From NCBI GenBank assembly GCA_039720395.1, contig CM077820.1, forward strand, positions 9,895,338 through 9,959,337: 64,000 bases of DNA, written 5' to 3'. The notes beneath the pieces are model-generated. The model had not been told where the DNA came from, ran no database searches, and was given only the letters and a program-made list of their open reading frames with translations. The DNA comes from Liquidambar formosana (Eukaryota > Streptophyta > Magnoliopsida > Saxifragales > Altingiaceae). Positions within the stretch are counted from its first letter, which is position 1. Each line of letters opens with the position of its first letter. The position numbers and the translations under genes are program-made. Shown piece after piece: positions 24,613 through 36,667 of this stretch.

Positions 24613-25279
24613 TGTTGGAAAATATCACATCTCACATCGATTAAATATCGAGTGAAACATGTCTTCATATACTTGCTTAGGCCTTCCATTTATAAGTTTA
24701 GGCTTTTAAGTTGGAAACTTAGGAGGCTTCTATTGGCACCCAAAGATTGGCTTTTCATCCCCCAATTATTTTATTTTTTAAGATTTTATGAAAAATATAG
24801 AAGGTTTTAATAAAAACTAATCATGCTATCTATTAGAAAACATCATTTTGAACAACTTTTTGGAAGAAAGTTTTCCCAAAATCTATCGTTTAAGTGGACT
24901 TTTTAGTTATTTATGAAGCAAAGACTATTAATGGCAAAAAGTCTACTTAAACAATAAATTTTGGGAAAAAATTATTCTAAAAAGTTGTTCAAAATGATGT
25001 TTTCTAATAGAGTACGCAATAAGTTGTTATGAAAACTTTCTATATTTTTCATAAAACTTTAAAGCGTAAAATAAGTAGGGGTTGAAAAGCAAGTCTTGGG
25101 GTGCCAATAGAGACCCCTGGAAACTTAACAGGGTATCCGAACATGTAGTTCTTGGCCTATTGAGCCTGTGTTTATTGCCTACGTGCAAAGCCTGTGTTAA
25201 ACCTGCACGTGAGGGGGAGTGTTGGAAAATAGCACATCCCACATCGATTAAATATCAAGTTAAACATATTTTCATATAC
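24613..25279 (+). mobile_element. TRIM retrotransposon, interrupted by a long-TIR element
   Basis: The 5' LTR (24613-24721 plus the bases after the insertion, ending 25130) is about 112 bp, TGTTGG...TTAACA. GGGTATCCGAAC follows at once, 9 of 12 matches to the initiator-Met tRNA primer site TGGTATCAGAGC. After about 80 bp a polypurine tract GAGGGGGAG precedes the 3' LTR (from 25220), which breaks off near 25279. No protein is encoded, so this is a terminal-repeat retrotransposon in miniature. Confidence 0.7.
24722..25118. mobile_element. 397-bp long-TIR foldback element with 9-bp target duplication (MULE-like), copy 1
   Basis: Almost the whole element is an inverted repeat: GGAGGCTTCTATTGGCACCC at the left, AGGGGTCTCTATTGGCACCC inverted at the right. 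The arms run on through AGAAAACATCATTTTGAACA. The 9-bp GGAAACTTA is duplicated exactly (24713-24721 and 25119-25127). It is nested in the 5' LTR of the TRIM. A 9-bp duplication points to a Mutator-like element. Confidence 0.75.
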
Positions 25280-26004
25280 CACAACAAATGTATGATGTCT
25301 TTTCATGCTCTAGTTATTACTAGCAATTATGCCATTTCTCCGGTATAAGATGAGACCAATGATGACGGAGTCAAGATTTATCTAAAAGGGAATAACCATT
25401 AATTGTCACTCGATCAAATTAGCTTCGAAACAAACTTTTTCTTGAATATAGTTGATTTTATTCAATAATTTAGAAGTTTGTAGCACTTCAAGAAGATAAG
25501 GTACGTATAACCTTGAACTTTCCTAACCTAGTTTGGTGAAATAGTTTTTTCAGTTTCTCCATTGATCTTTCAAACTTCATCGGCAAACAAGATATACATT
25601 ATAGCTAGCAATTAAACTATAGTAAGTTCAAGGGGACGAGTGCCCCTTTCTTGTCCCTCTGGCTTTGGTACGTCTTGGGACCCCATCACTTTTCCAAAAT
25701 TTATTACTCTAGCTAACACTGCTCCCTCGCACAAGTTGATGGTTTACCAGCTTTTATTGCCAATTAATTTAATAGGTAATGGAGTTATACAAGGGCTCTT
25801 GAATGCTATGCCAAACTCTACCAACACCAACTGTACGTCCAACTTCGAGTGATTGCATGGGAATATGTGGTCCTTCCCTTCGTTGGCAAACCAAAAAGTG
25901 GATTAATTGAATGAAACCACCTCTAGCTTTCATGGCAATTTGTACAATTGTGCCAATATCAATATTCAGCCACTGCGGTGAGCCATTGGGTGATAATAAC
26001 TGCC
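25280..26004. other. Gene-free region
   Basis: No supported gene. A minus-strand open stretch at 25769-26065 overlaps the foldback repeat to its right and has no recognisable domain. Confidence 0.4.
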
Positions 26005-26312
26005 GATTGCTAGGGTGGGATGGGGAAGAGTTCAGATTCGGTGTTGGGTTCCCAAAACCTAGCATTGCGCTGAGTTAATCTGAGCCGACGGATTTCCAAA
26101 ACTCAACACTCTGCTAAATTAATCCAAACTATCGGATTCGATTTTTAATGGTTCAGATTAAGAGATTAAAAACCCTACTGAAATGACCAAAATGTGGGCT
26201 TTTTGATATTTTAATCTGAGCCATAAAAAACTGAATTCGACAACTCAAATTAGCCTAGCATGATACCAGGTTTTGGGACCCCAAAACCGAATCCGAACCC
26301 AGGTGGGGAGGG
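26005..26312. mobile_element. Foldback MITE, ~300 bp
   Basis: AGATTCGGTGTTGGGTTCCC near the left pairs with GGATTCGGTTTTGGGGTCCC inverted from the right, followed by a shared CAAAACCT and CATGCTAG/CTAGCAT portions. Ends and target duplication are not sharply defined. Confidence 0.5.
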
Positions 26313-27859
26313 CTTCTAACTTGTTGGCTAGCCAAGATGAGAGCTCCTAAGAAACAGTGTGAGGACCAAATGGGCCAAGTCCGAAGGGATGGATAACCAA
26401 GGAGAGGGAAATAAATGAGTGGTTTAAAAAACAATAAAAGTTGCAGCGCTATGTTCCTTTTACCAAGGAAATATGATAGATCGGTCTATTGTCTTCATTT
26501 AAATGATTTCGCTCCAACGGCTATTAAAAAAACACACATAAATTCTTCAAGTTTAGGATCTCAGACCTGACGGTGATATTAAAAAAGTTCAAAAGAAATA
26601 AGTGACTTATGGAACATTTAAGTGAGTCAAAACGAAAAGTAACAAAGAACTCAAATTGTCCACAAACAAGAATAAAGCTATTGCATATAGAATTGTGTGT
26701 CCTAAGCCGTGCTGCAGCAGTAATGGTTAGCCTCTCTCTTATTTACTGCTCTCACCAATCTGGCCTTCAACGCCCATATGCCAAACATTAACGTCAGCAT
26801 TCATAGCTATTGCAATGGGCTTCGTGAGATCTTTAAGATGATAATCGACTTCTACCTTCTTTGTTTGGAAATTCAGAATTAGGATTATTTATTTATTTAT
26901 TTGGGGTGGTATTTTAGAGAGTTGCCCTCAAACATTTGTTGTTATTACCCAGGAAAGGGAGGGAGGAAAAAACCCACTCACACATAAATGTTATACACTC
27001 ACAAAGTCATCTTCTTCTTTTTCTTCATCTTCTTCCCTTTTTCTTTCTTTCTTTCTTTCTTTCTTTCTTTTTTTTTTTTTTTTTCATCCGGAAAGACCAA
27101 CAGGTGATGTTAAATGTTGTCCATGATCCTAACACACTTCACAATAGTGGCAAATGAAATATCATCCCACATGAATAAAGGTTTACAGAGATTGATAGAA
27201 AAACTCAAAAACTCTTTCGAAAATACCTGTCTTATTGTCAACAAAAAAAGAAAAAAAGAAAAATGCTGCTTCACGTGATGATTGACGCGGTATTTCCATA
27301 TCAACATAATACCTGTGGTGGTTGGCATGACAATGACATAATCACATGAGCACGATAAAACCTGTACTATCATTCTAGGTTTTTTTTTGGAAGTTTTTGT
27401 GTTGCTGTGATGATACTATGTCACCCATCGTGTCCGATGGTAAATTAATTAATCATTATTATTATTATTTTTGGGTTAAATTGGACAGGTGGTAAGACTA
27501 TGGTAGCACTCAAACTGCCCATGATGAATTAATAAATTTAAAATGAAAAAAAGAAAAAAAAAGAAAGAAAGAACTCCCAAAGCCAAAAATTGTTGAGATT
27601 GTTATTTGGAAGCCGGTATAATAAGGAAAAAAAAGAGTTGTTTGGATTTTAAACACCGAGTACTATAAACATTATAATTTAAGTTCTAAATTTCATAAAA
27701 ATATAAAATAAGAAATGGAAGGAATCTATTAAATTCATATGAGTTTTTCAGGCAGCCAAGACGGACAAAACCCTGCGGAGAGTATGGCCATGGAGCAAAG
27801 GTTGTGAGCCCAAAGAAATCCAATGGGCCTCACACAGCATGCCAGTCTTGTGGCAAGGA
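26313..27859. other. Gene-free region with a (CTTT)n microsatellite
   Basis: A pyrimidine-rich tract with (CTTT)n runs 27008-27085. No gene was recognised. Confidence 0.4.
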
Positions 27860-27868
27860 ATAAGTGAA

Positions 27869-28266
27869 GGGAACGGCTATCGCAACCCCCCATTCTTATC
27901 ACCTTATTCTTATTCTTTTGGTTTTTAAGATTTCATGAAAAATATAAAAGGTTTTTACAAAAACCGACCAATGGTTACTAGAAAACATCATTTTGAACAA
28001 TTTTGTAGAAAAATGTTTTTTCAAAATCTATCGTTTAGGTAAACTTTTTGGCAAAAAATGAAATAAAGGCTATAAATAGTTAAAAAGTATATTTAAACAA
28101 TAGATTTAGGAAAAACTTTCTTCTACAAAGTTGTTCAAAATTATGTTTTCTAGCAGATCTCACAGCCGGTTTTTATAAAAATCTTTTATATTTTACATAA
28201 AACCTTAAAAACCTAAAAGATAGGAGGTGGGGTGATAAAAATGAAGGGTTGTAATAGCCGTTCCCA
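27869..28266. mobile_element. 398-bp long-TIR foldback element with 9-bp target duplication (MULE-like), copy 2
   Basis: The left end GGGAACGGCTATCGCAACCC matches the inverted right end GGGAACGGCTATTACAACCC. The arms extend over nearly the full length and share AGAAAACATCATTTTGAACA with copy 1. The 9-bp ATAAGTGAA is duplicated perfectly (27860-27868, 28267-28275). There is no coding capacity. Confidence 0.8.
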
Positions 28267-28682
28267 TAAGTGAATGTAGGAAATAGGAAGAGTGGTTTGT
28301 TAAGTTTGGGCCTGGAGAACCTAATGGGCTGGCGTAGAATGGGGCTGAGTCTTCAAGGAGTAGGCTTTGGGCCTAAATTAGAACTGGGCAGGGTCCGGGA
28401 GGAAGTCCATACAAATTTTTTTCTTATTGTTTTTCTTTTTATTTTAGAGGAGCTTTTCTTTTCATTGTTTCTATACCTTCATTCTGTACTTTATGGACTT
28501 ACCTAATGTTATCAGGGGGAGTTACATGTACGTCCGGTTACGGACAAATGATTATTAACTTACTAGTAAATGACTATTAATTGTAATTGAATTGTATTTA
28601 TTTGTTTGTAACTAGACCTATATGTAATTCCCCCATGTTATTAACCTAAGGAATAGACAAGTGGGCTCTTAGTACTAATTCT

Positions 28683-28745
28683 TTAAATAAGTAAATATCA
28701 CATCCCACATCATTCAAATATTAGGTTTGGTATGATTTCACATAC
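28683..28745 (+). repeat. Degenerate fragment of the TRIM LTR
   Basis: AAATATCACATCCCACATC, then AAATATTAGGTTTG and TTCACATACTT, matches the first half of the LTRs at 24613 and 25220 with substitutions. Confidence 0.5.
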
Positions 28746-28802
28746 TTATTTGGATCATTTACAAAACAACTTAAGTTATTAGATTGAAAATAATTAATCC
28801 TA

Positions 28803-28954
28803 TGTTTGGATAAAGAATTTTTACGTGGAATTTGCTTTTGAGATGAGATTTGTAAAATTTTTATAAAGATGAGATCGATGGAAAAAATCCTTATAAAAAT
28901 TTTACAAATTTCACCTCAAAAGCAAATTCCACCTAAAAATTTCTTATCCAAACA
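28803..28954. mobile_element. 152-bp inverted-repeat MITE
   Basis: TGTTTGGATAAAGAATTTTT at the left pairs with the inverted right end TGTTTGGATAAGAAATTTTT. The arms continue through GGAATTTGCTTTTGAG and AAATTTTTATAA for about 65 bp each. No target duplication was identified. Confidence 0.65.
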
Positions 28955-29348
28955 AAGCGTAAACTATCTTGAGATTCAAAGACAACATCATCTAATAATA
29001 GGTAGTCTCAAATGCCACCAGATTTTTAATTTGTGGAGCTTGCCATCAGATATCTGATGGTAAGCAGTTCGATCTTGTACTGGTATGATCAATGAATGAA
29101 GGACAATAGTCTAAAAAAAAAAGGTACATGTTAGGAATTGAAGTAGGAACATTATGAATTTCTGATCCATAGACCATTTTAATTTTTTTCAATGTTAATC
29201 GACAGGGAGCTAGGAATGGTGACCTTCAGTGGTCGGAGTTGGCTGCCTGGATTGTGTCTGTTAATTAACACTAAAGGGCAGCAGCATCACAGCTTCCCAT
29301 ACTTTAAAATATATATATATATATACATAGACACACACACACACACAC

Positions 29349-29387
<39 letters not shown>

Positions 29388-29795
29388 GAAAATAAATATG
29401 GAAGCTACAAAAAAACAGATACCTATCAGACTGAAGCGTGTGAGAACATTGCCCTTAAAAGTAGATCATACCTCACGGAACAAATTGCTCGGTGCAAATG
29501 GACAGTGGCGGCCTACTCTCCAGGGTACAATAGTCGCACCTCTCGCAAGCGTGCACTCGCAATGCTGGAGAGATGTGAATAGCTCGGATCATTCCTTCGT
29601 AGAACACGAATTGCAGAATTAGAATACTTAGAACTGCAGAATTGAAAAAGAACTCGAAATACTTGAAAGAAAATATAGAGAGGAAAGGAGAGAGCAGTAG
29701 TTGCTGGTATGTTTTGGAAAGGGTGGAAGGACCCTTTGTATAGTGTTTAGAGAGAGAATTTGCTGCAAAAAATTAAATAAAATATCTATTTACAA
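28955..29795. other. Gene-free region with TA/CA microsatellites
   Basis: (TA)n, (CA)n and (TA)n tracts lie at 29311-29386. The remaining DNA has no supported gene. Confidence 0.4.
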
Positions 29796-30045
29796 AATAA
29801 ATATTGAAACAGCCACAAATGAATCTAGACAGAAACATGTTTAAATCTGCCAACAGTCAAAAATTAAATTAGGGGAATTAATCAAAATAAATTTCAGATT
29901 CGAATGCAAACGGTCAGATCAAATAAGTGGACTTACGAAATAAATATTGAAACAACCACAAATGAATCTGGACAAAAACGTGTTTAAATCTACCAATTTT
30001 AGATTTGAATGCAAATGGTTTGATCAAATAAGTGGACTAGAAAAG
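29790..30045. repeat. Two-copy direct repeat in LTR-like DNA
   Basis: A unit of about 144 bp (AAATAAATATTGAAAC, CACAAATGAATCT, GTTTAAATCT, then ATCAAATAAGTGGACT) is followed by a second copy lacking about 40 internal bases. The flanking sequence to about 30250 looks like retrotransposon LTR DNA but has no defined ends. Confidence 0.5.
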
Positions 30046-31330
30046 TGTTGGGCTTGGTCTGACCCAGCACACATGCGAAGCCAAATATTCGGGATTTGCA
30101 CCCCCCCTACGCGCACGTCACGCCCAACTAAGTAAATTTTTGGACCCCGGCCTATCCCAGAAATTAATCAATTGGGTTTCGGCTCGTGCGCATGTGGGTC
30201 TCCTTAAACTCTACCACATGTTAACCAAACATAAAGAGTATAAAGGTATATAAACAAAAGACAAGGCTTTATAGATTTCCAATGTGAGACAAAGTATTTT
30301 GGGCCAACAATAAGAAACACAAGAATAAAGAAGTATTTTGAAATACCCACTATATATATATATATATATATATAATTAAGTTGAGGTCCAAATGGTCCAA
30401 GAATATAAACTACTAGACGGTGGAACTATATCCTGTGGATAAGCATGGCCAAATAGACCGAATGTCTTTGTGATTTGTCATCACAAGAGGGAGCTGTTTC
30501 ATGGTTGTTATTTTGCAGAAAAGAAATTGCATAAGGGGAGTTTGGAGTTTTTAAATAATTACAATTGTGGAATTTACTGAGTTTATATATGGATGTTTCG
30601 AAATTTTTTACAATTTGGTATGACTCACAGATTTCAAGCTGTTTAGGGAAATTAATGCCAAATTTAAATTTGGCTAATGTCACCCATTCACTTTTAATCA
30701 AAGATTTATCCTCAATTTTGCATCAAACACACTCTTGTATATATAAATTCATATTCAATCAACTAAAATGCAATTAATTGTATGTTGAAATTAGATCCCA
30801 TAGCATAAAGGCAGAGCTTAATTTAGAGTTGTTGTTTTAAGTTTTAAATTACCAGGAGAAGCCTAGACATGTTGAAATGCATGTCATGCCAGATTAAGAC
30901 CTAAGAAATTTCTTGGCCTACATTAATCAACAATTACCAGGATACAAATAGAGCATATATATATTTTCTTCGGTTCAAAAGTAACCAACAAACACAAATT
31001 TTCGATTGGTAACCTTGTTTAAAGTATTTGCTTTGCACTAATAATTCAATCACTTCTAATTCTAAAGTGCATCACGCATAATCAAACAATCTTTCGAATC
31101 ATGCATGCTTCTTCGTCTTTGTTGGACTTTAACAGTTACCAGTGTTCCATACGTGCTTTCAAGATTGAAAAATTGCTTTGACTTCGACATATTCCCTCAT
31201 TATTTACTTCTTCAACCCACATGCCATAAATGTTTTTTCATCACCCCAATTTTTTTTTTAATATTTAAATAAAATAAAATAGTAGTAATAATAGCCATTA
31301 GCCAACATCACAGCCAGAGTCTTCAAGATC
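30046..31330. other. Upstream region of KCS copy 1; no other gene
   Basis: AT-rich DNA with a (TA)n tract at 30351-30374. About 200 bp before the KCS start is similar to the upstream of the inverted KCS copy (GAGCTGCCAACTGC against CAGCTGCCAACCGT). Confidence 0.4.
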
Positions 31331-31463
31331 GATTTTGAGCTGCCAACTGCAAACTACCCCACAAGGCGATTTCGTACCTAATTCCCAGTTATCAAGTATG
31401 CTCTCATTTAAAACTCTCCCAATAATATTAGAGACAGCGAAACGTTTGCATTCTCAAGCACAT

Positions 31464-31469
31464 TATAAA
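31464..31469 (+). promoter_or_regulatory. TATA box of KCS copy 1
   Basis: CATTATAAAATCTCTGAGTC, 75 bases before the ATG at 31539, is conserved in the upstream of the inverted copy (ATTATAAATCTCTGAGTCAC), as is the (CT)n leader between it and the ATG. Conservation of this block between duplicates supports its role. Confidence 0.65.
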
Positions 31470-31501
31470 ATCTCTGAGTCACAGACCTTAAAAAAACCCA
31501 C

Positions 31502-31538
<37 letters not shown>

Positions 31539-31540
<2 letters not shown>

Positions 31541-32990
31541 GGAGGCACTTTGTAAGTTTGACCCTGACCCTTCTACCCTCCTTTCAAACCACGTTCATGG
31601 AACCCTCTTGGAACTTCTGAGATTTTCAGCTTTCCTACTTGTGCTTTCCTTTGAAGCATTATTTATCCTACAAAAATGGAACCCAATGTTCCTTTTCCTC
31701 CCATTCTCTATTTATCTTCTATTCTTCATCCTCAAAACCTACCTCTCAAAGCCACCTCCAGTCTACCTCGTAGACTTCTCATGCTTCAAACCACCACCCT
31801 TCTGCAGAGTCCCTTTCTCTTCCTTCCTCGAACATGCCTCCATGATCGGATGTTTCGATGGCCAAACCATAGATTTCATGGGCAAAGTCCTCTCTCTTTC
31901 AGGCCACAGCCAAGAGACCTATCTCCCTCCTGCCCTACACTACATTCCACCGAGAAATAACCACCAACAATCCATTCAAGAAGTCCACATGGTGCTTTTC
32001 CCTGTCATGGAAGATCTCTTGTCCAAAACCAAAATCTTTCCATGTGATATCGATATACTTATCGTAAACTGTAGTGGGTTTTGCCCATCTCCTTCTCTTT
32101 CTTCCATTATCATCAACAAATACTCCATGAGAAGTGATATTAAGAGCTATAACATCTCTGGCATGGGGTGCAGTGCTGGAGTTATAGGCATCGACTTGGC
32201 ACAAAATCTGTTAGGAATTAACAAGGACTGCAACGCCGTCGTTCTTAGCACGGAGATTTTATCGACCGGTTGGTATCCAGGCAACGAGAAGTCCATGCTG
32301 GTCCTTAACTGTAATTTTCGCATGGGCAGTGCAGCGGTTTTACTCACAAACAAAAACGAAGCTCGAAAGTCATCAAAGTACAAGCTATCTCAAACCCTAA
32401 GAACTCAAAGAGCCTTCGACGACAAGGCTTATTTTTGTGCACAGCGTAAAGAGGACTCGAAAGGGATAACCGGGTTCAGAGTCAACCGGTGCCTAATGCA
32501 AGTCGTCGGAGAAACTCTCCGGTCACATATCACGGCTTTTGGTTCATCAATCTTGCCATACTCTGAGAAATTCCGATTCATTTTATCGATTATTCGGAAG
32601 AGATATCTCAATAAATCGGAGGAAATTTACGTGCCAAGTTTTAAATCAGCGATACAGCATTTCTGTTTGCCAGCTTCAGGGAAGCCATGGGTAAGAGAGA
32701 TAGCAAAAGGGTTGAAGCTTAGTGAAAGAGACACTGAGGCTGCGTTGATGACACTGCACCGTTTTGGGAACCAGTCTTCTTCTTCGTTTTGGTATGAATT
32801 GGCTTACATTGAAGGGAAAGAGAAAGTGAAGAAGGGTGACAAGGTGTGGCAGCTTGGGTTGGGAAGTGGGATGAAGTGTAATAGTGTTGTTTGGGAGTGC
32901 ATTAGGCCTATCACTGGGGAGTCCAAGAAGGGCCCATGGGCCGATTGTATCCACAGGTACCCTATCGTGGCCGTCGATCCAGATATTTAA
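31539..32990 (+). CDS. KCS: 3-ketoacyl-CoA synthase-like protein, copy 1 (catalytic His replaced)
   Basis: KCS enzymes condense malonyl-CoA with long acyl-CoA in the ER fatty-acid elongase that feeds wax, suberin and sphingolipid synthesis. The protein has 483 residues. Two N-terminal membrane segments (about 27-44 and 50-66) are followed by a FAE1/CUT1 thiolase-fold domain from about 75. The nucleophile Cys211 lies in YNISGMGCSAGV and Asn411 in LHRFGNQSSSS. Where FAE1-type enzymes read HFCIHAGGRA, this protein has HFCLPASGKP: the first His is kept (374) but the position of catalytic His391 is Pro378. The conserved RTH motif is RTQ (Gln290). I start at 31539, after the (CT)n leader and TATA box, matching the sister copy; the in-frame extension back to 31335 lies upstream of the likely transcription start. 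The subfamily (perhaps KCS3/KCS12-like) is uncertain, and it may be weakly active or regulatory. Confidence 0.92.
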
Positions 32991-35900
32991 CTAATGAGGG
33001 TCATTCTACTATCAAAAATGCTATTTGTCTTAATTTTTTTTTTCAAATTCAATATTCTAAATAAGATGACACCAATTTTAATTTCAATGTTTGAATTTAA
33101 ATAATTATATCTCATATACAAGTATCAAAATATCATCTCATTTAGGCTCTTAAATTTTTTTTTTTTTTTTTAAATTAAAAAAATGGATACATAGAAGTCA
33201 TCTTGTCATATATATTACGTGTTTGACTTCCTTTCTTGGGTAAAACAAGCAGCGTTGGGTAACTCTAAATCCACACTTTTTTTTTTTTTTTTTTTTTTGG
33301 CTAGATCGACACACCGGCCCCAAGGCCATAATGAAATTTATTTGATGTGAACTGATATTGATTGATGGCTCATATGAGTACTGATTAGCTAACAATTTAA
33401 TTACTACAACTTTGATGACATCCAACCATATTGCATATTTGCAACGCGTGAATTTTTATTAATTTCTTTAAGAATTGAAAATTCAAATCCATTGATACCA
33501 TACACCTTGCCTCTAAGCTTTTATTATTATTATTATTTTAAATATATTATTTTTAATACACATGGAGCTAATGAAACAAAGGGACAAGCATAAATGGCGA
33601 CATTTTTTTTGTTTTTTTTCCCTATAGAATAGAATAAAGTACATTATTGCCTTTTTTTATTTATTATTATTATTATTTTTTAAAGCAAGATCCAAAAATT
33701 ACACCCAGCCAAACAATTATTGATGAGGAGCATGGACTCAATACTATGGTGAGCTCATCCGCATTGTGGGATGGGGATTTAAATGGTTTAGATTAAAAAT
33801 TTATTGCTAATAGATTATATTAATCTGGATTGAAGTCTCACAAGATCTTAAGTACTCTAGACTCAATACTTGTCTCTATGTAAAACTAACTCGTTACTAC
33901 CATGTAGAAAAAGACCCTATTTTTGTAAGATGAAGAGAGCTTTCAATGAAAAACACAAGTCAAATAGTGAAAAATCTCAGAAATTGCAAGAGGTTTATTA
34001 ATTTATTTTTACCTTTTTAAAGGTTTGTCACTACAATGGAAGTGTTTCTTGTGGGCACATGGGAATTAAGGTTTGACATTAAGGAAGGGCAATGCATCTT
34101 TGCCTCTCACATTAATATTGGAGAGCCTGCTGCATGAGGACTACAAACATGTCTGTGACGCTGCGTTGTTTGCAGTGGCAGCGGAGACTTTGCGGCGTAG
34201 ATAAAGGTTTGAGTGTTTGACTAACATAGATCATTAATTACCACCGAGGGAGCTATTCTGGTGGTGAAGTTTTGAGTTCCAGGTGGACGCGGATTTGAGG
34301 TGTGACGTTTTTATTTATAACCTTTTCCTATTTTGGTCAGTTGTGTATTTATTAGATCTTTAGAGTGGTATTGAGACAATGAGCTCATTTTTTGGTTGGT
34401 AACTATGACTCAAATCATATATTTTCAAGCCCGGTTTTGGACCCAGTCAAGTAAGGCAGTCGTCTGGAGCCCCCTATTTTGGGTTAAAAAAAAGGGCTCC
34501 CAAATACCTATCCTCTTTATTAGTTATGAAAGCCCAAAAATGAGGTTCTCTAGTTAAACCAGTTCTCCTATTTTAAGCAAAAAGGGCCCTATTCTTCGAA
34601 GCCCAATTCCAGTCCAAAAGCATAAAAACAAAAAAAATAAAATAAAGAAAAAGAGGAAGGTATTTTACACTGGAATCAAGGGGGTTTTGCATTTAGATCT
34701 CAAATCTGAGATCTAAGAGGCTCCCCATTCACAACGTCTCTCTCTGTCTCTCATCTCCTCTAGTCCTCCCCATTTACATCGTCTCTTTTTGTCTCTCACA
34801 ATCTATTGAAAATGATATGGTAGAAAAGCTTGATTATACTAGCTTAATTAATAATTTTACATCTAAAAATGCGAGGAGAGTAATGTTTAAATGACACTTT
34901 GTTGTAATTGATTAATTTCTTTTAGTATTATAGCTTTAGATTTTATTTGCCATTTTTTTTTTTTTTTTTTGCTTTTGGTGTTGTAAAAGTGGATTTTGCT
35001 CAATTATAAAGCAAGAAGCTAGTATGTTATAGGTATTCTATCTTTATAAGTTTTTGTCATCATCTCTTGTCATTTTAATCTATAAAACAAATTTTAGTAA
35101 TTTTATATGCAAATAAAATTTATGTTGGTACTTGGTAGTAAGAATTTTTTTTTTTTTCAATCAGAATATGTATAGAAGAAAAAGAGCCCCATTTTAGGAA
35201 TTCGCCTAAGGCCCCACTAACTCAAAATCAGTCCTATATATTTCTCAATGGATAGAGACTCCTATGATAACGGCCAAAGATGGATTGCTATCTTTGAATG
35301 CCCTTCCGCCTTTTTACATTTAAAAAAAAAAAAAAACAAAACAAAAAAACCAAGGATCATTAATTAATATGGGTACTGACATGGAGAGTACCCGTTTTAA
35401 ATGGACTTGGAGGGGGAGGCTTGGTGATGACTGATGAGGCCTTCCATGCAGAACTGGTCGGCCATTGTTTCAGGTCAATGGATGCTGCAGGACAAATGCT
35501 TAAAATCTGTGTACCTACGTGTTGAAAAATTGGTCCCTGGATGACTGGATCCACATGCAACTTGATTTTGGTGGGTGAAATAGAGTAATGAAATAATGTG
35601 ACAAATTTATTTATCTTTTTTAAAAAACCATACTTAGTTTTGTTTTTATTTTTTTTGTTTTTTGTTTTTTTTTTTTTAATAAATTCTAACAAATACTAGA
35701 AAATTATAAGAATTTAAGTTGCGATGGAAAATAAATAATGAGTAATGAATAATGCATGTGTGAAAATTTAAATTTGAGAAATTTTCGTTTAATTTGAAAT
35801 TATACTTTCCAAAAAAAATTTATACTCGGTTTCTAACTGACCATCACTTTTGAAAAATTATACTTCTTTAAGAAAATTTATTAAATACTTTCACATCAAC

Positions 35901-36246
35901 ATATGTATTTTAATATTCACGTTTTGCTCTCAAGTGTACAAATATTAGAAAAAATAAAATACTTGTGAGGAAGAGTATTTTAGGAAAGCAAATCAAAAGA
36001 ATCATTGACATTTTTAGTAGGACTACATTTTGAAACATCTCAAATAGAAAAGGAGGCCTTTAAAACAGGAACGAAAGAAGTATATAATATATATGATTGA
36101 CGTGTGGTATTACCAATCATTAAAAATAAAGCAAAGTGAAATTATTAAAATACTTTATAGCATCACAATCCCATTTTATTTTACTCCCATCAACTCATGA
36201 CAGCTATGTCACAAGTGCACAGACTTACTGCTAATTCCTAATGACT
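32991..36246. other. Spacer between the convergent KCS genes
   Basis: No gene. Poly-T tracts lie at 33151-33170 and 33279-33298; the latter is followed by a short segment that could be the 3' end of a poly(A)-tailed retroelement on the minus strand. A candidate 800-bp element (34431-35235) is listed separately. The rest is AT-rich. Confidence 0.4.
34431..35235. mobile_element. Candidate non-autonomous DNA element
   Basis: The left portion (GGTTTTGGACCCAGTCAAGT, CTGGAGCCCC) resembles the inverted right portion (GACTGATTTTGAGTTAGTGG, GGGGCCTTAGGCG, ATGGGGCTC). The arms are imperfect and the target duplication is unclear. It resembles a hAT-type MITE. Confidence 0.3.
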
Positions 36247-36490
36247 TTTTTTTTTTTAATTTGGTAAACTGGATATAAAATAAATTAAACGAGAAGGGTT
36301 ACAACATCACCAGAGTATGAAAACCCTTTGGCATCAGTATCAACCTGTTCAAACATCCAATTAGAAGGAGCATCAAAAAAGTACAAATAAAAGCAAAAAG
36401 TACTCCTTTCCTAATTATGATATCAGCATACTTATTGACCTCATGATAGCTATACTTGAGATGAACTTTCTCAAACTTGCTCATTAGTCA
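36247..36490 (-). mobile_element. LINE 3' fragment (RNase H tail)
   Basis: On the minus strand the translation MSKFEKVHLKYSYHEVNKYA DIIIRKG fits the C-terminus of a plant LINE RNase H domain (YRExNxxADxLA-type). A poly(A), the T-run at 36247-36258, lies at its 3' end. It is heavily 5'-truncated. Confidence 0.5.
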
Positions 36491-36667
36491 CCTGCAACTA
36501 TCAAACATTATCACTTCGAGTGGTACTACTTCATTAATCAGCATGTGCAGTGGTAGGAGGTGCAATAAATACAAATGAAACCATACCCCTATCGTTTTCG
36601 CCAAACAAGGCAGTCCAACACTCTCTCAACCTAGAAAATATAATACGACAATGACCCTTCATTCAAA

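Noticed and set aside
25769..26065. Minus-strand 98-codon frame
   Set aside because: It overlaps a foldback MITE and has no recognisable motif or conserved composition.
31335..31538. In-frame upstream extension of KCS copy 1
   Set aside because: It contains the conserved TATA box and encodes LSLSLS from the (CT)n leader; the sister gene starts at the equivalent internal ATG.
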